Origin: Prolixibacteraceae bacterium
Lineage (GTDB): Bacteria; Bacteroidota; Bacteroidia; Bacteroidales; Prolixibacteraceae
Length of the DNA: 36,454 bases
Direction: 5' to 3'
Assembly (NCBI GenBank): GCA_029265875.1
Contig: JAJUGS010000006.1
Span: 1-36,454 of the forward strand
Shown: in pieces, positions 1 to 8,136 of the stretch
How the letters are laid out: every line of letters starts with the position of its first letter
How positions within the stretch are numbered: position 1 is the first letter of the stretch
The notes under the pieces: generated by a model
What the model saw: only the letters and a program-made list of their open reading frames with translations
Told to the model about the DNA's origin: nothing
Databases searched by the model: none
Program-made: the position numbers and the translations under genes

Positions 1-2265
1 TACGGAATCTGGTACACTCTCAGAAAAAATATGGTGATCTGGAATACCATTCTTGCAGGTATTGCAGTCATCCTGATCGGCTATTCTTCGTTTGCGCTGA
101 TCATCATCCGCTCATCAGCACAGCCCCCCATGGACCAGAACAGTCCGAACAACGCTTTCGCGTTGCTCAGCTATTTGAACCGCGAACAATACGGACAGCG
201 CCCGCTTTTGTATGGCCAGTTTTACGACTCACCGCTGAATCCGCGTCAAAGATACCTGGAAGGTAAAGCAGTTTATACCCAGATTGATGGCAAATACAAA
301 ATCACACACCGGCAGGTGGTACCGAATTACGACGATAAATTCAAGATGTTGTTCCCAAGGATGTGGAGCACCATGGAAGCCTCACATGCCGATGATTACA
401 AAGAGTGGGGCGAAATAAAAGGTTCCCGGATTCAGCACCTGAACGAGGAAGGCAAAACAGAAGTGATCATCAAACCCACTTTTACCGAGAACATGCGCTT
501 TTTCTTCCGTTACCAGGTTAACCACATGTACTGGCGCTACTTTATGTGGAATTTTGTGGGCCGCCAGAACGATGTGCAAAGTCATGGCAGTTTGATTAAC
601 GGCAACTGGATCAGCGGTATTAATTTTATTGACGAAGCACGACTGGGCAATCAGCAGAACCTTCCCAAAAGCCTTGCCGGCAACAAAGGGCGGAATACCT
701 ACTATTTCCTGCCTTTGCTGTTGGGTCTGGCCGGTCTTTTTTACCAGTATTACAAGGGCAAAGAAGGCAAAAAAGGTGTATGGGTGGTATTCCTGATGTT
801 TTTCATGACCGGCCTGGCCATTGTGATTTATCTGAACCAGTATCCACACCAGCCACGCGAACGTGACTATGCTTACGCCGGTTCGTTTTATGCTTTTGCC
901 ATCTGGATTGGCCTGGGTGTGCTGGCGCTTGCCGAAGGTCTGAAAAAATTCATGCCCGAAACCATTTCAGCCGGAATTGCCGGTGTATTAACGCTGGTGC
1001 TGGTTCCGGGAATTATGGCTGCCGAAAACTGGGACGACCACGACCGCTCGGGCCGTTACACCGCCCGCGATTTCGGGGCCAATTATCTTGAAACCTGTAA
1101 ACCCAACGCCATCATTTTCACCAATGGCGACAACGATACTTTCCCGCTGTGGTACAACCAGGAAGTGGAAGGTGTAAGGACCGACACAAGGGTTTGTAAC
1201 CTCAGCTATCTGCAAACCGACTGGTACATCGACCAGATGAGACGCAAAGCCTACAACTCGGATCCCGTGCCGGTTTCGATGACTCCGGATAAATACCGCC
1301 AGGGCTCCCGCGACATTATTTACCTTCTCGACAATCCACGTATCAGCCGGCCCAGCATCGGCTCAAAAGAAGCCATCAATTTTGTGATCGACGACAACCC
1401 GGCCACCAAACTGCAGCAGGCCGACAACGCCGCTTATATTCCCAAGAAAATACTCAGCTTTAAAATCGACAAGGAAGCTGTAATCAGAAATAAAGTGGTG
1501 AGGCCCGAAGATTATGACAAAATCGTGGACACGATGTTTATCGACCTGAGAGACAGAAATTATATTTCGAAAGATGAACTGGTAATACTTGACATGCTGG
1601 CTACCAACAACTGGGAGCGCCCCATTTACTGGGCTATTACCGTAGGCCGCGATAAATACCTGAACCTGCAGGATTATTTCCAGCTCGAGGGTTTTGCTTA
1701 CCGCCTGGTACCGATTAAATCACAGAGCCAGCCTGATAAACTTGCCTTTGGATCGGTGGCATCCGACATTATGTACGATAACATGATGAACAAATTCAAA
1801 TGGGGCAACATCAACGACCCAAATGTTTATGTGGATGAAAACAACGCAAGGATGATGACCAATGTAACCAATAGTTTTAACCGGCTGGCATCTCAGCTTG
1901 TTGCCGAAGGAAAAATGGATTCGGCCATTGCCGTTATTGACCGTTGTTTTGAACTGAACCCGACCTATGTTTCGGCCCCGGGTTATTTTACCATCGAACT
2001 GGCCGGCAATTATTTTAAAGCCGGAGCGGTTGAAAAAGGCAAAAAAGCGCTGGAAGAGCTAAACAACTGGTTCAATGACGATCTGAACTACTACGTTTCG
2101 CTCGACCGGAAATTTGTGATGAGCAAAAACATGCAGGAAGAAATACAGCGAACCCTGTTCTTCCTCCAGCTGATTCAGCGTACGGCACAGGCAAACGGTC
2201 AGGACGAGATAGCGAAAAAGGCGGAAGCTGCCATGCAACAGGGACTTTCGAAATTGAATATGTAA
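1..2265 (+). CDS. GT117 / DUF2723-family membrane glycosyltransferase, 5'-truncated
   Basis: The frame is open from base 1, so the gene starts outside the window; the ATG at 31 is internal. The 754 visible residues are the C-terminal part of the DUF2723 family (glycosyltransferase family 117), Bacteroidota inner-membrane proteins of usually about 1000 residues, related by fold to protein O-mannosyltransferases. A membrane segment lies near residues 12-35, followed by the recognisable PMDQNSPNNAFALLSYLNRE stretch, three or four more membrane segments near residues 235-345, and a soluble domain with the family block NGDNDTFPLWY. The last 120 residues resemble TPR helices. The N-terminal membrane domain with the expected catalytic acidic residues is missing. 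The sugar and acceptor are unknown. A terminator-like hairpin follows the stop. Family assignment is confident; biochemical role is from the family. Confidence 0.9.
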   Translation, partial: YGIWYTLRKNMVIWNTILAGIAVILIGYSSFALIIIRSSAQPPMDQNSPNNAFALLSYLNREQYGQRPLLYGQFYDSPLNPRQRYLEGKAVYTQIDGKYKITHRQVVPNYDDKFKMLFPRMWSTMEASHADDYKEWGEIKGSRIQHLNEEGKTEVIIKPTFTENMRFFFRYQVNHMYWRYFMWNFVGRQNDVQSHGSLINGNWISGINFIDEARLGNQQNLPKSLAGNKGRNTYYFLPLLLGLAGLFYQYYKGKEGKKGVWVVFLMFFMTGLAIVIYLNQYPHQPRERDYAYAGSFYAFAIWIGLGVLALAEGLKKFMPETISAGIAGVLTLVLVPGIMAAENWDDHDRSGRYTARDFGANYLETCKPNAIIFTNGDNDTFPLWYNQEVEGVRTDTRVCNLSYLQTDWYIDQMRRKAYNSDPVPVSMTPDKYRQGSRDIIYLLDNPRISRPSIGSKEAINFVIDDNPATKLQQADNAAYIPKKILSFKIDKEAVIRNKVVRPEDYDKIVDTMFIDLRDRNYISKDELVILDMLATNNWERPIYWAITVGRDKYLNLQDYFQLEGFAYRLVPIKSQSQPDKLAFGSVASDIMYDNMMNKFKWGNINDPNVYVDENNARMMTNVTNSFNRLASQLVAEGKMDSAIAVIDRCFELNPTYVSAPGYFTIELAGNYFKAGAVEKGKKALEELNNWFNDDLNYYVSLDRKFVMSKNMQEEIQRTLFFLQLIQRTAQANGQDEIAKKAEAAMQQGLSKLNM

Positions 2266-2328
2266 AAAGAAGAAAACCTGTTAAGAATTACCAATGCGAA
2301 TTGGTTGCTGCGAAGAGTTTTCTTTTTA
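2265..2328. terminator. bidirectional terminator between convergent genes
   Basis: AAGAAAAC at 2270-2277 pairs with GTTTTCTT at 2317-2324, and a smaller stem (ACCAAT with ATTGGT) sits inside. T-rich runs follow the stem on both strands, so it can end the GT117 gene from the left and, less certainly, the carbamoyltransferase from the right. The rest of the gap to 2456 is AT-rich with nothing else visible. Confidence 0.55.
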
Positions 2329-2456
2329 AACAGTATTTGCTTGAATTGGTTATAAACAAAAAAAGTTTGTAAAAATTGAATAGAATTCAGGTGGAAATAT
2401 GTTTGCGGGGTGAATATCAGCAATGCAATATTTTATAAATCTGAAAGACCAACGGT

Positions 2457-4139
2457 TCAAAAACAAAACATTTTCATCTGATTTTTCCGCGTAAATGGCA
2501 AAAAATCACCATTTACCACCAGTCCATCAACACCCATTTTCCGGGCCGATTTCAGGGCATCTTCACGGGTGTGTACAATGGGTTCGCCTGCCGCATTAAA
2601 CGAGGTGTTTATCAGTGTTTTTACCTGGTGGTTTTTGTCGAGGTAGTCCAGCAAATCATATAAAAAAGGGTTGCTTTCGCGGGTAAAAAGTGTCTGGAAA
2701 CGTGCGGTTCCGTCGGCATGAACAGCCCCTGCCATTTCGCCTTGCTTTTCGGGCAGCACAGGTAAATCGAGCAGCATGTATTCCGAAAGCGGGTGAATGG
2801 TTTCGAGGCCTGTAAAATAGCGGGTATTTTTTTCCAGCGCCACCGGAGCCAGGGGCCGGTACCATTCGCGGCCTTTCATGTTGCAGCTCAGTTTGCAGGC
2901 CAATTGTTTCGACGAGGCCAGTGCCAGCAGCGACCGGTTTCCCAGCGCCCGCGGTCCCGCTTCGCCAAAACCGTTGCAAACACCGATCACTTTTTTGGCC
3001 ACAAGCGCTTCCGCCGCTGTTCTGATGGTTTCGGCAGAATAATCAACTTTGTAGTTTTCAATGTTCCAGTTATTGAGGTACGGTGTATGTATTTCCACTT
3101 TGCCGTGTTTCTGCCATTCGGCAAAAGCCGCGGCGCCCAGCGCCAGCCCCGAATCTTCGGTGCACGGCGGAATATAAACATTTTTGAAAATGCCGCTTTT
3201 GACGATTGCCGTGTTGGCAACAATATTCAGTGCCGAACCACCCGTGTAGTAAAGGTTTTCAGCACCCGTCTTGGCTGCAAGTAACGCCAGTTTTTCCAAA
3301 ATTGAACGGGTAAAAATGTTTTGCAAAGTGGCTGCCACATGCTGGATAAACGGGTTTTTCTGGTCAAACGATTTCAGTTCGATATTAAAATCAGCTTTGG
3401 CTTTTTTCAGAAACACTGAAGTTTTTCCCCAGATATTTTGAAACAGGTCGTTTTCAAGGAGCCATTTTTCAATTTCCGGATTGTATTTTCCCCAGCCTGC
3501 AAAACCCATCAGTTTACCCGGCACGGCATTTTGCTCCGGAAGTTTGGCCCCTAAAATTGCAAAAACCAGCGCGTTGGCGTTGAAAATCGTCGAAAGCTGT
3601 TTCAATTCCCAGTGGTATTCAAGCCATTCAATTTTCCCGTTTTTAAAAGTGGCCGCCGAAAAGTTGGACAAACTGGCGCCACCGTCAAAATGCACCAGCA
3701 GGCTGTTTTCTTCGAAATTGCCAAAAAAAGGGAGGCAAGAAAACATGTGTGCCAGTTCGTGGTTCAAAACAAACGCTTCTTTTTCGGTGCCAAACCACCA
3801 GCATTTTCCTTTTTCCAACCCGGTTGCCAGCGAATGGTTCAGCGGTGCTTCAAAACGGGCGTCGCCGGAAGGCGTAAGAAAAGTGCGGCCCACTACATTG
3901 TCAACAAAAACCAGGTCGTAATCGCGTGCCAGCAGCTTTTTATCTTTCAGAATTTGTTTCAGGTGGATGTGCAGCGTGTTGTCGCGTTTGCGCCGCGAAA
4001 GACGTTCCTGTTGCAGAAACAGTTCAACGCGGCCATTTTGCATCAGCGCCAGGTTGTGGTCGTGTACATAAAACGGGAATTCGTAGACTTCGCGGTCCTG
4101 TATTCCGTAAATAGCCAGTGTGGGTTTCTGTTTATCCAT
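2457..4139 (-). CDS. NodU/CmcH-type carbamoyltransferase
   Basis: This 560-residue protein has the two-domain layout of O-carbamoyltransferases, which move a carbamoyl group from carbamoyl phosphate onto a hydroxyl via a carbamoyl-adenylate. The Kae1/YrdC-like N-terminal domain shows the QERLSRRKRD block (about 44-53), HELAH at 127-131 (metal-binding histidines), HFDGGAS at 150-156, and the YYTGGSALN and EDSGLALGAA motifs. The C-terminal domain carries GEAGPRALGNRSLLA, KGREWYRPLAP and INTSFNAAGEPIV. Length and motifs are complete. Its ATG overlaps the stop of the upstream membrane-protein gene by eight bases, implying translational coupling, and that gene follows purD. The acceptor is unknown; family members act on antibiotics, Nod factors and sugars. 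No other sugar- or antibiotic-biosynthesis gene is adjacent. Confidence 0.92.
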   Translation of the reverse strand: MDKQKPTLAIYGIQDREVYEFPFYVHDHNLALMQNGRVELFLQQERLSRRKRDNTLHIHLKQILKDKKLLARDYDLVFVDNVVGRTFLTPSGDARFEAPLNHSLATGLEKGKCWWFGTEKEAFVLNHELAHMFSCLPFFGNFEENSLLVHFDGGASLSNFSAATFKNGKIEWLEYHWELKQLSTIFNANALVFAILGAKLPEQNAVPGKLMGFAGWGKYNPEIEKWLLENDLFQNIWGKTSVFLKKAKADFNIELKSFDQKNPFIQHVAATLQNIFTRSILEKLALLAAKTGAENLYYTGGSALNIVANTAIVKSGIFKNVYIPPCTEDSGLALGAAAFAEWQKHGKVEIHTPYLNNWNIENYKVDYSAETIRTAAEALVAKKVIGVCNGFGEAGPRALGNRSLLALASSKQLACKLSCNMKGREWYRPLAPVALEKNTRYFTGLETIHPLSEYMLLDLPVLPEKQGEMAGAVHADGTARFQTLFTRESNPFLYDLLDYLDKNHQVKTLINTSFNAAGEPIVHTREDALKSARKMGVDGLVVNGDFLPFTRKNQMKMFCF

Positions 4140-5136
4140 TCACCAGAAAATACCGGGCAACCTGCATGAAAATAGTGGCGAGCAACAACAGTGTAAAAAG
4201 AAATTCGCTCCAAAAAACCGAATTGATGGTGGCAAACAGGTTGGCGATGAGAAAAGAAAGCGGAATAATGGAAAGAATCAGCATTTCCTGCGAGGCTGCG
4301 GGAATGAGCACAAATCCGAGAATGGTGAAAAAGAAGATAATAAACAGTACCGAAAAATATTTACGGGTGCTCACTTTGCTCATATCGTACACCTGCATCA
4401 TTTTCACGCTACCGATAAGGGTGAGCAAAATCAGCAGGCCGCCATAACCAATCAGCAAATAGTTTTTAAAGAAATGGCTGACAGGAGTCATGATGTTGTC
4501 GCGGAAAATCAGCAGCACTTCATTCAGCCTGTCGGCAAAAAATGCATAGCTGAAAGCAAACAGCCACGGCACCAGGAACCCGATAAACAGAACCACGTAA
4601 TCGCGGAACCGGGGCTCGCGGCGCATCACCGAAACCGAAAACAAAAAGGCGGGCAGCAGCACAGCCGTGTTGAAATAGAACAACATTCCCAGGCTGATAA
4701 ACAAACCTGCGTTGAAAAAATGGGTAACCGGCTCGGGGTTGTTAAAAACCGAAAACAGGCTGTAAATAGCCAGCATCATAAATATAGCGGCAAAATAAAC
4801 AGGGTGCAGGGTGTGTAGTGCTGTAAATCCGCCTGAAAGAATAATAAAAACAGCTGCAGCCAGTTTTGTCCTGATTTTAATGAGCGAGAAACTGATTTTT
4901 ATCTGCTGGATCAGAAACGACAGAAACAGTGCAATCAGCAACGCAATAATCACCTGTAGCAGCGGATATTTTTCGGTGACCGAAAACAACGGTTTATAAA
5001 GCAAACCCAGGTTTTCGCCATTATAGAAACTGTAGCCGGCTGGTTTCAGCAAAGCCGGAAGCCAGAGCAAAACCGCCACAACCATGTAAAAGAAGTTGAC
5101 CAGCGGCCCATTCGATTTGAATAATCTCAATAACAT
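4132..5136 (-). CDS. polytopic membrane protein, DUF6427-like
   Basis: A 334-residue, very hydrophobic protein with about eight to ten predicted membrane segments, no signal peptide and no catalytic motif that I can see. It begins MLLRLFKSNGPLVNFFYM. From memory it resembles the DUF6427 family of Bacteroidota, often found next to purD, but I could not confirm that by search. The start is five bases downstream of the purD stop, and its end overlaps the carbamoyltransferase start by eight bases, so the three genes very probably share a transcript. Function is unknown. Its position suggests it could scaffold or transport the substrate of the carbamoyltransferase, but that is only a guess from context. 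Confidence 0.7.
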   Translation of the reverse strand: MLLRLFKSNGPLVNFFYMVVAVLLWLPALLKPAGYSFYNGENLGLLYKPLFSVTEKYPLLQVIIALLIALFLSFLIQQIKISFSLIKIRTKLAAAVFIILSGGFTALHTLHPVYFAAIFMMLAIYSLFSVFNNPEPVTHFFNAGLFISLGMLFYFNTAVLLPAFLFSVSVMRREPRFRDYVVLFIGFLVPWLFAFSYAFFADRLNEVLLIFRDNIMTPVSHFFKNYLLIGYGGLLILLTLIGSVKMMQVYDMSKVSTRKYFSVLFIIFFFTILGFVLIPAASQEMLILSIIPLSFLIANLFATINSVFWSEFLFTLLLLATIFMQVARYFLVNG

Positions 5137-5141
5137 ATTTT

Positions 5142-6410
5142 TTACAGGTCAAATCCGATGTCTTTGCGATAATATTTCTTTTCAAACTGAATTAATTCTG
5201 CGTTTTTGTACGAAAGCGCCAGCGCTTCATCCTTGTTTTTTCCGTACGAGCTAACCGCCAACACGCGTCCGCCGGCCGAAACAACCTTGCCATCGGCCAG
5301 TTTGGTTCCGGCATGAAAAACAATGCTGCCTTCCACCTTCTCGGTACCGGTAATTTCCTTACCGTTTTCGTAATTTCCGGGGTATCCGCCCGAAACCATC
5401 ATCACAGTAACGGCAGTGCGGTCGTCGGTTTCGAGGGTTTTTGTTTCGAGAGTCCCGTTGGCAGCACCTTCCAGCAGTTCGGCAAAGTCCGATTTTATGC
5501 GGAGCATCACCACTTCGGTTTCGGGGTCGCCCATGCGGGCGTTGTATTCAATCACCATCGGGTTGCCTTTTACGTTGATGAGGCCAAAAAAGATAAAACC
5601 GCAATATTCGATATTTTCTTTTTGCAGACCCGAAATGGTGGGTTGGATAATCTGTTTTTCAACTTTTTCCATAAAAGCGGCATCAGCAAATGGTACGGGC
5701 GAAACAGCGCCCATCCCGCCGGTATTGAGGCCGGTGTCGCCTTCGCCAATGCGTTTGTAATCTTTGGCTTCGGGCAGTATTTTGTAACTTTTCCCGTCGG
5801 TAATTACAAACACCGAAACTTCGATACCACTCAGAAACTCTTCAATCACCACTTTGCGGCTGGCCTCGCCAAACTGACCTGAAAGCATCTCTTTCAGCGA
5901 TTCTTCAGCTTCGGTGCGCGATTGGATAATGAGCACACCTTTTCCGGCAGCCAGCCCATCGGCTTTTAAAACATAAGGGGCTTCGAGTTTATCCAGAAAG
6001 GCAATTCCTTCGGCCAGTTTTTCAGTGGTAACAGTCAGGAAACGGGCCGTGGGAATCTGGTTACGCAGCATAAATTCCTTGGCAAAATCCTTGCTGCCTT
6101 CCAGTTGAGCACCCAGCTTTTTGGGGCCCACTATTTTTACATTTTTCAGTTCACTGTCGGCGGCAAAAAAATCGTGAATACCCTCCACCAGCGGCACTTC
6201 TGGGCCCACCAGCAAAAGGTCGATGTTGTGTTCGAGTACCAGCGATTTCAGTTTTGGAAAATCGGAAACACCTGCGTTGAGGTTGGTTCCCACATTAGCT
6301 GTTCCGGCATTTCCGGGGGCAAAAAACAGTGCCTCCACTTTATTACTTTGGCTGAGTTTCCAACCCAGCGCATGCTCGCGTCCGCCTGAGCCTGCGATTA
6401 ATACCCTCAT
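5142..6410 (-). CDS. purD: phosphoribosylamine-glycine ligase (GAR synthetase)
   Basis: Catalyses the second step of de novo purine synthesis: phosphoribosylamine + glycine + ATP to GAR, in the cytosol. The 422-residue protein starts with the PurD signature [16 protein letters not shown], followed by the PGNAGTAN block, the ATP-grasp core ([16 protein letters not shown] near 150-165), the [12 protein letters not shown] loop and the [10 protein letters not shown] metal/ATP site. Length matches the usual 420-430. I chose the ATG at 6410, which puts RVLIAGSGG at the N-terminus as in the family; the frame also has a TTG five codons upstream at 6425. It heads a three-gene run with a membrane protein and a carbamoyltransferase, an unusual partnership for a housekeeping enzyme. 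The 435-base upstream gap holds palindromic repeats. Confidence 0.97.
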   Translation of the reverse strand: MRVLIAGSGGREHALGWKLSQSNKVEALFFAPGNAGTANVGTNLNAGVSDFPKLKSLVLEHNIDLLLVGPEVPLVEGIHDFFAADSELKNVKIVGPKKLGAQLEGSKDFAKEFMLRNQIPTARFLTVTTEKLAEGIAFLDKLEAPYVLKADGLAAGKGVLIIQSRTEAEESLKEMLSGQFGEASRKVVIEEFLSGIEVSVFVITDGKSYKILPEAKDYKRIGEGDTGLNTGGMGAVSPVPFADAAFMEKVEKQIIQPTISGLQKENIEYCGFIFFGLINVKGNPMVIEYNARMGDPETEVVMLRIKSDFAELLEGAANGTLETKTLETDDRTAVTVMMVSGGYPGNYENGKEITGTEKVEGSIVFHAGTKLADGKVVSAGGRVLAVSSYGKNKDEALALSYKNAELIQFEKKYYRKDIGFDL

Positions 6411-6845
6411 TTCACCACTTTTCAAAATTCGTCGTGAAGATAAAAATTTATTATAGGAACTTTTTCAAAGTTTAAAACTTTGGAAAAGATATCTTAGTAA
6501 GACCGGGGAAAGGGAACAGCTGAGTTTCTCAGGCAGGAATACAGTTCTGCCCCTCCGGGCAGGTTTTTTTGCCAATCGGATTGAATTCCCAGTGATCCGG
6601 ACAGGGTTTTGACCCGGCCGGATAAGATGTTAATCCCGCCACATAAGGTGATGGCCACCTCCTGTTGGGAATTTTACCAAAGTTTTAAACTTCGGAAAAA
6701 TTACAAGTAAAATGTTGCGTGTTTTACATAGATTTCAATTCTGGAACGGGAATCTGTTTTTAAGAAAAACCCTGATTGGTTCAATTTCTGAAGTTTGTCT
6801 TTACTTGCCCGTGACCTTTAAAAGCTTTCTAATAGCTTTATTTAT
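6411..6845. repeat. repeat-bearing gap upstream of purD
   Basis: Two related palindromes bracket this gap: CAAAGTTT-A-AAACTTTG at 6466-6482, inside a longer inverted repeat at 6460-6488, and CCAAAGTTT-T-AAACTTCGG at 6677-6695 with one mismatch. Between them lie two more hairpins: CTGCCC/GGGCAG at 6547-6562 followed by seven Ts, and ATCCGG/CCGGAT at 6595-6623 with an inner GGG/CCC. The layout (terminal palindromes about 210 bases apart enclosing stem-loops) resembles a small non-coding mobile element, or a structured purD leader. An open frame on the plus strand here and into the next gene has no coding character and overlaps the TfoX-like gene antisense. Confidence 0.6.
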
Positions 6846-7181
6846 TTATTTGCTCTTTTTACTGGCTTTTGCACGCGGGTTAAATTCGAGGCAGCGTTTT
6901 ACCCATTTATCCAGGTCTTCGTCCATGTCGATTGCCTGGGGACTGACATACAAAAATCCTTTCATTGATTCATCCATCAACCGGCATTCTTCCGTTTCGA
7001 GAAAACGGGACTGGTCTTCGGGAGCAATCCGTACCATCAGTTCTTCTTTAAAAATACCCACACACATTTTATCATCCACAAAAAAACAGATGCCGCCAAA
7101 CATTTTCTTTTCGGTAAAAAGAACCAGGTTTTCACGCAAAGTCAGCCGCACACGGTCGGCAAGGTATTCACTGTAAGCCAT
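6846..7181 (-). CDS. TfoX/Sxy N-terminal domain protein
   Basis: A 111-residue protein consisting of only the TfoX N-terminal domain. The pattern is typical of the stand-alone family: N-terminal helix (YSEYLADRVRLTLRE), the KKMFGGICFFVDDKMCVGI strand pair with its MFGG turn, a charged middle, then GFLYVSPQAID and a C-terminal helix with a lysine-rich tail. Full TfoX/Sxy regulates natural competence in gamma-proteobacteria, but stand-alone N-domain proteins are widespread and of unknown function, so no competence role is claimed. The gene lies 18 bases downstream of the inositol monophosphatase-like gene and is probably cotranscribed with it. Confidence 0.85.
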   Translation of the reverse strand: MAYSEYLADRVRLTLRENLVLFTEKKMFGGICFFVDDKMCVGIFKEELMVRIAPEDQSRFLETEECRLMDESMKGFLYVSPQAIDMDEDLDKWVKRCLEFNPRAKASKKSK

Positions 7182-7199
7182 TTTCAGGATAATTTTGAT

Positions 7200-8030
7200 C
7201 TAAAATCCGGTTCTGAGTTTAAATTTTCCAAATGGTTTATTTTTCAATTTGGCAATATCAACCAATTGCTGGTGTAGTGTTTTTCCGGCAGCTACTATGG
7301 TAAAATTTTTAGCATAGTTATTTTGTTTTACTGCAAAATCAAAGGCATTTCCGTTTATATCAGTTGCCATGCCACCGGCTTCCTCAATCAGCAGCGCAGG
7401 GCCGGCAATATCCCAGATTTTGGTGGTTTGGTTGATGCACCCGCCCAGTTTTCCTTCGGCAGTGTAACAAAAATCGATCACACAGTTGGTCGATCGCAGG
7501 TTCCTGACATTGTTCACAAGCCGCCCGATCAGTCTTGTTTCCTGTTCTGTCTTTCGTTTTTCTTCTGAATAATCAAGCGAATACGCCAACAGCACATTTT
7601 TGAGGTTTGTCTCTTCTGAAACCATAATTTTCTTCCCGTTGCAGGTGGCACCTTTTCCTTTTTCAGCCAGGTAAAGCAAATCCTGAACGGGCAGGTAACA
7701 TCCCGATAGAACAGGGTCCGAGTTTTCGAGCAGACAGATAATCACACCAAACCAGGGAATGCCAGCAGCAAAATTCGAAGTCCCGTCAAGTGGATCGATT
7801 ACCCAGGTAAATTCAGAGCCGTGGTCCTGAAAACCTGTTTCTTCGCCTAATGTATTATGAGCCGGAAACTTTTTTTGAATCAGCTGAATAATTGCTTTCT
7901 CCGAGTCGAGGTCGGCTTTGGTTACAATGCTGCTCTGGCTTTCTTTTATTTCGTATCCTGAAATGTGTCCAAAATTTTCAAGAAGAATTTCTCCGGCCCG
8001 GGTTAACGATTCGGATAACAATTGTTTCAT
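7200..8030 (-). CDS. inositol monophosphatase-family phosphatase
   Basis: A 276-residue member of the Mg2+-dependent, lithium-sensitive sugar/inositol phosphatase family (IMPase, SuhB, CysQ). Metal-binding motifs are intact: GEETG at 62-66, WVIDPLDGTSNF at 76-87, and the C-terminal WDIAGPALLIEEAGG with its metal-binding aspartate. Length is typical. It may act on inositol-1-phosphate, a related sugar phosphate, or 3'-phosphoadenosine 5'-phosphate; sequence alone does not separate these. The start is the ATG at 8030. It is divergent from the esterase lipoprotein gene (about 105 bases between starts) and is followed by the TfoX-like gene. Confidence 0.92.
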   Translation of the reverse strand: MKQLLSESLTRAGEILLENFGHISGYEIKESQSSIVTKADLDSEKAIIQLIQKKFPAHNTLGEETGFQDHGSEFTWVIDPLDGTSNFAAGIPWFGVIICLLENSDPVLSGCYLPVQDLLYLAEKGKGATCNGKKIMVSEETNLKNVLLAYSLDYSEEKRKTEQETRLIGRLVNNVRNLRSTNCVIDFCYTAEGKLGGCINQTTKIWDIAGPALLIEEAGGMATDINGNAFDFAVKQNNYAKNFTIVAAGKTLHQQLVDIAKLKNKPFGKFKLRTGF

Positions 8031-8136
8031 GGTTGTTTTCGGTTAGTTTTTGCTTTTTAAATAAGCTTTATCCTGCTATAATTATTCAAATATATGGGTA
8101 ATTTTGTTCAATTGCATTTTAAAATTTGATAAACCT

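Noticed and set aside
2793-4447. Several long open frames on the plus strand opposite the carbamoyltransferase
   Set aside because: They are antisense to a well-supported gene, have no recognisable motifs or ribosome sites, and are explained by the codon bias of the real gene.
6411-6845. Known riboswitch upstream of purD
   Set aside because: No match in memory to purine, PRPP, THF or cobalamin consensus; only the palindromes are visible.
6712-7176. 154-codon plus-strand frame covering part of the gap upstream of purD
   Set aside because: Overlaps the TfoX-like gene in antisense, and its unique part is repeat DNA with no coding features.
8104-8136. ATG at 8104 as the start of the esterase lipoprotein
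   Set aside because: It would place 11 residues, including a charged stretch, before a classical lipoprotein signal; the ATG at 8137 fits the lipobox.
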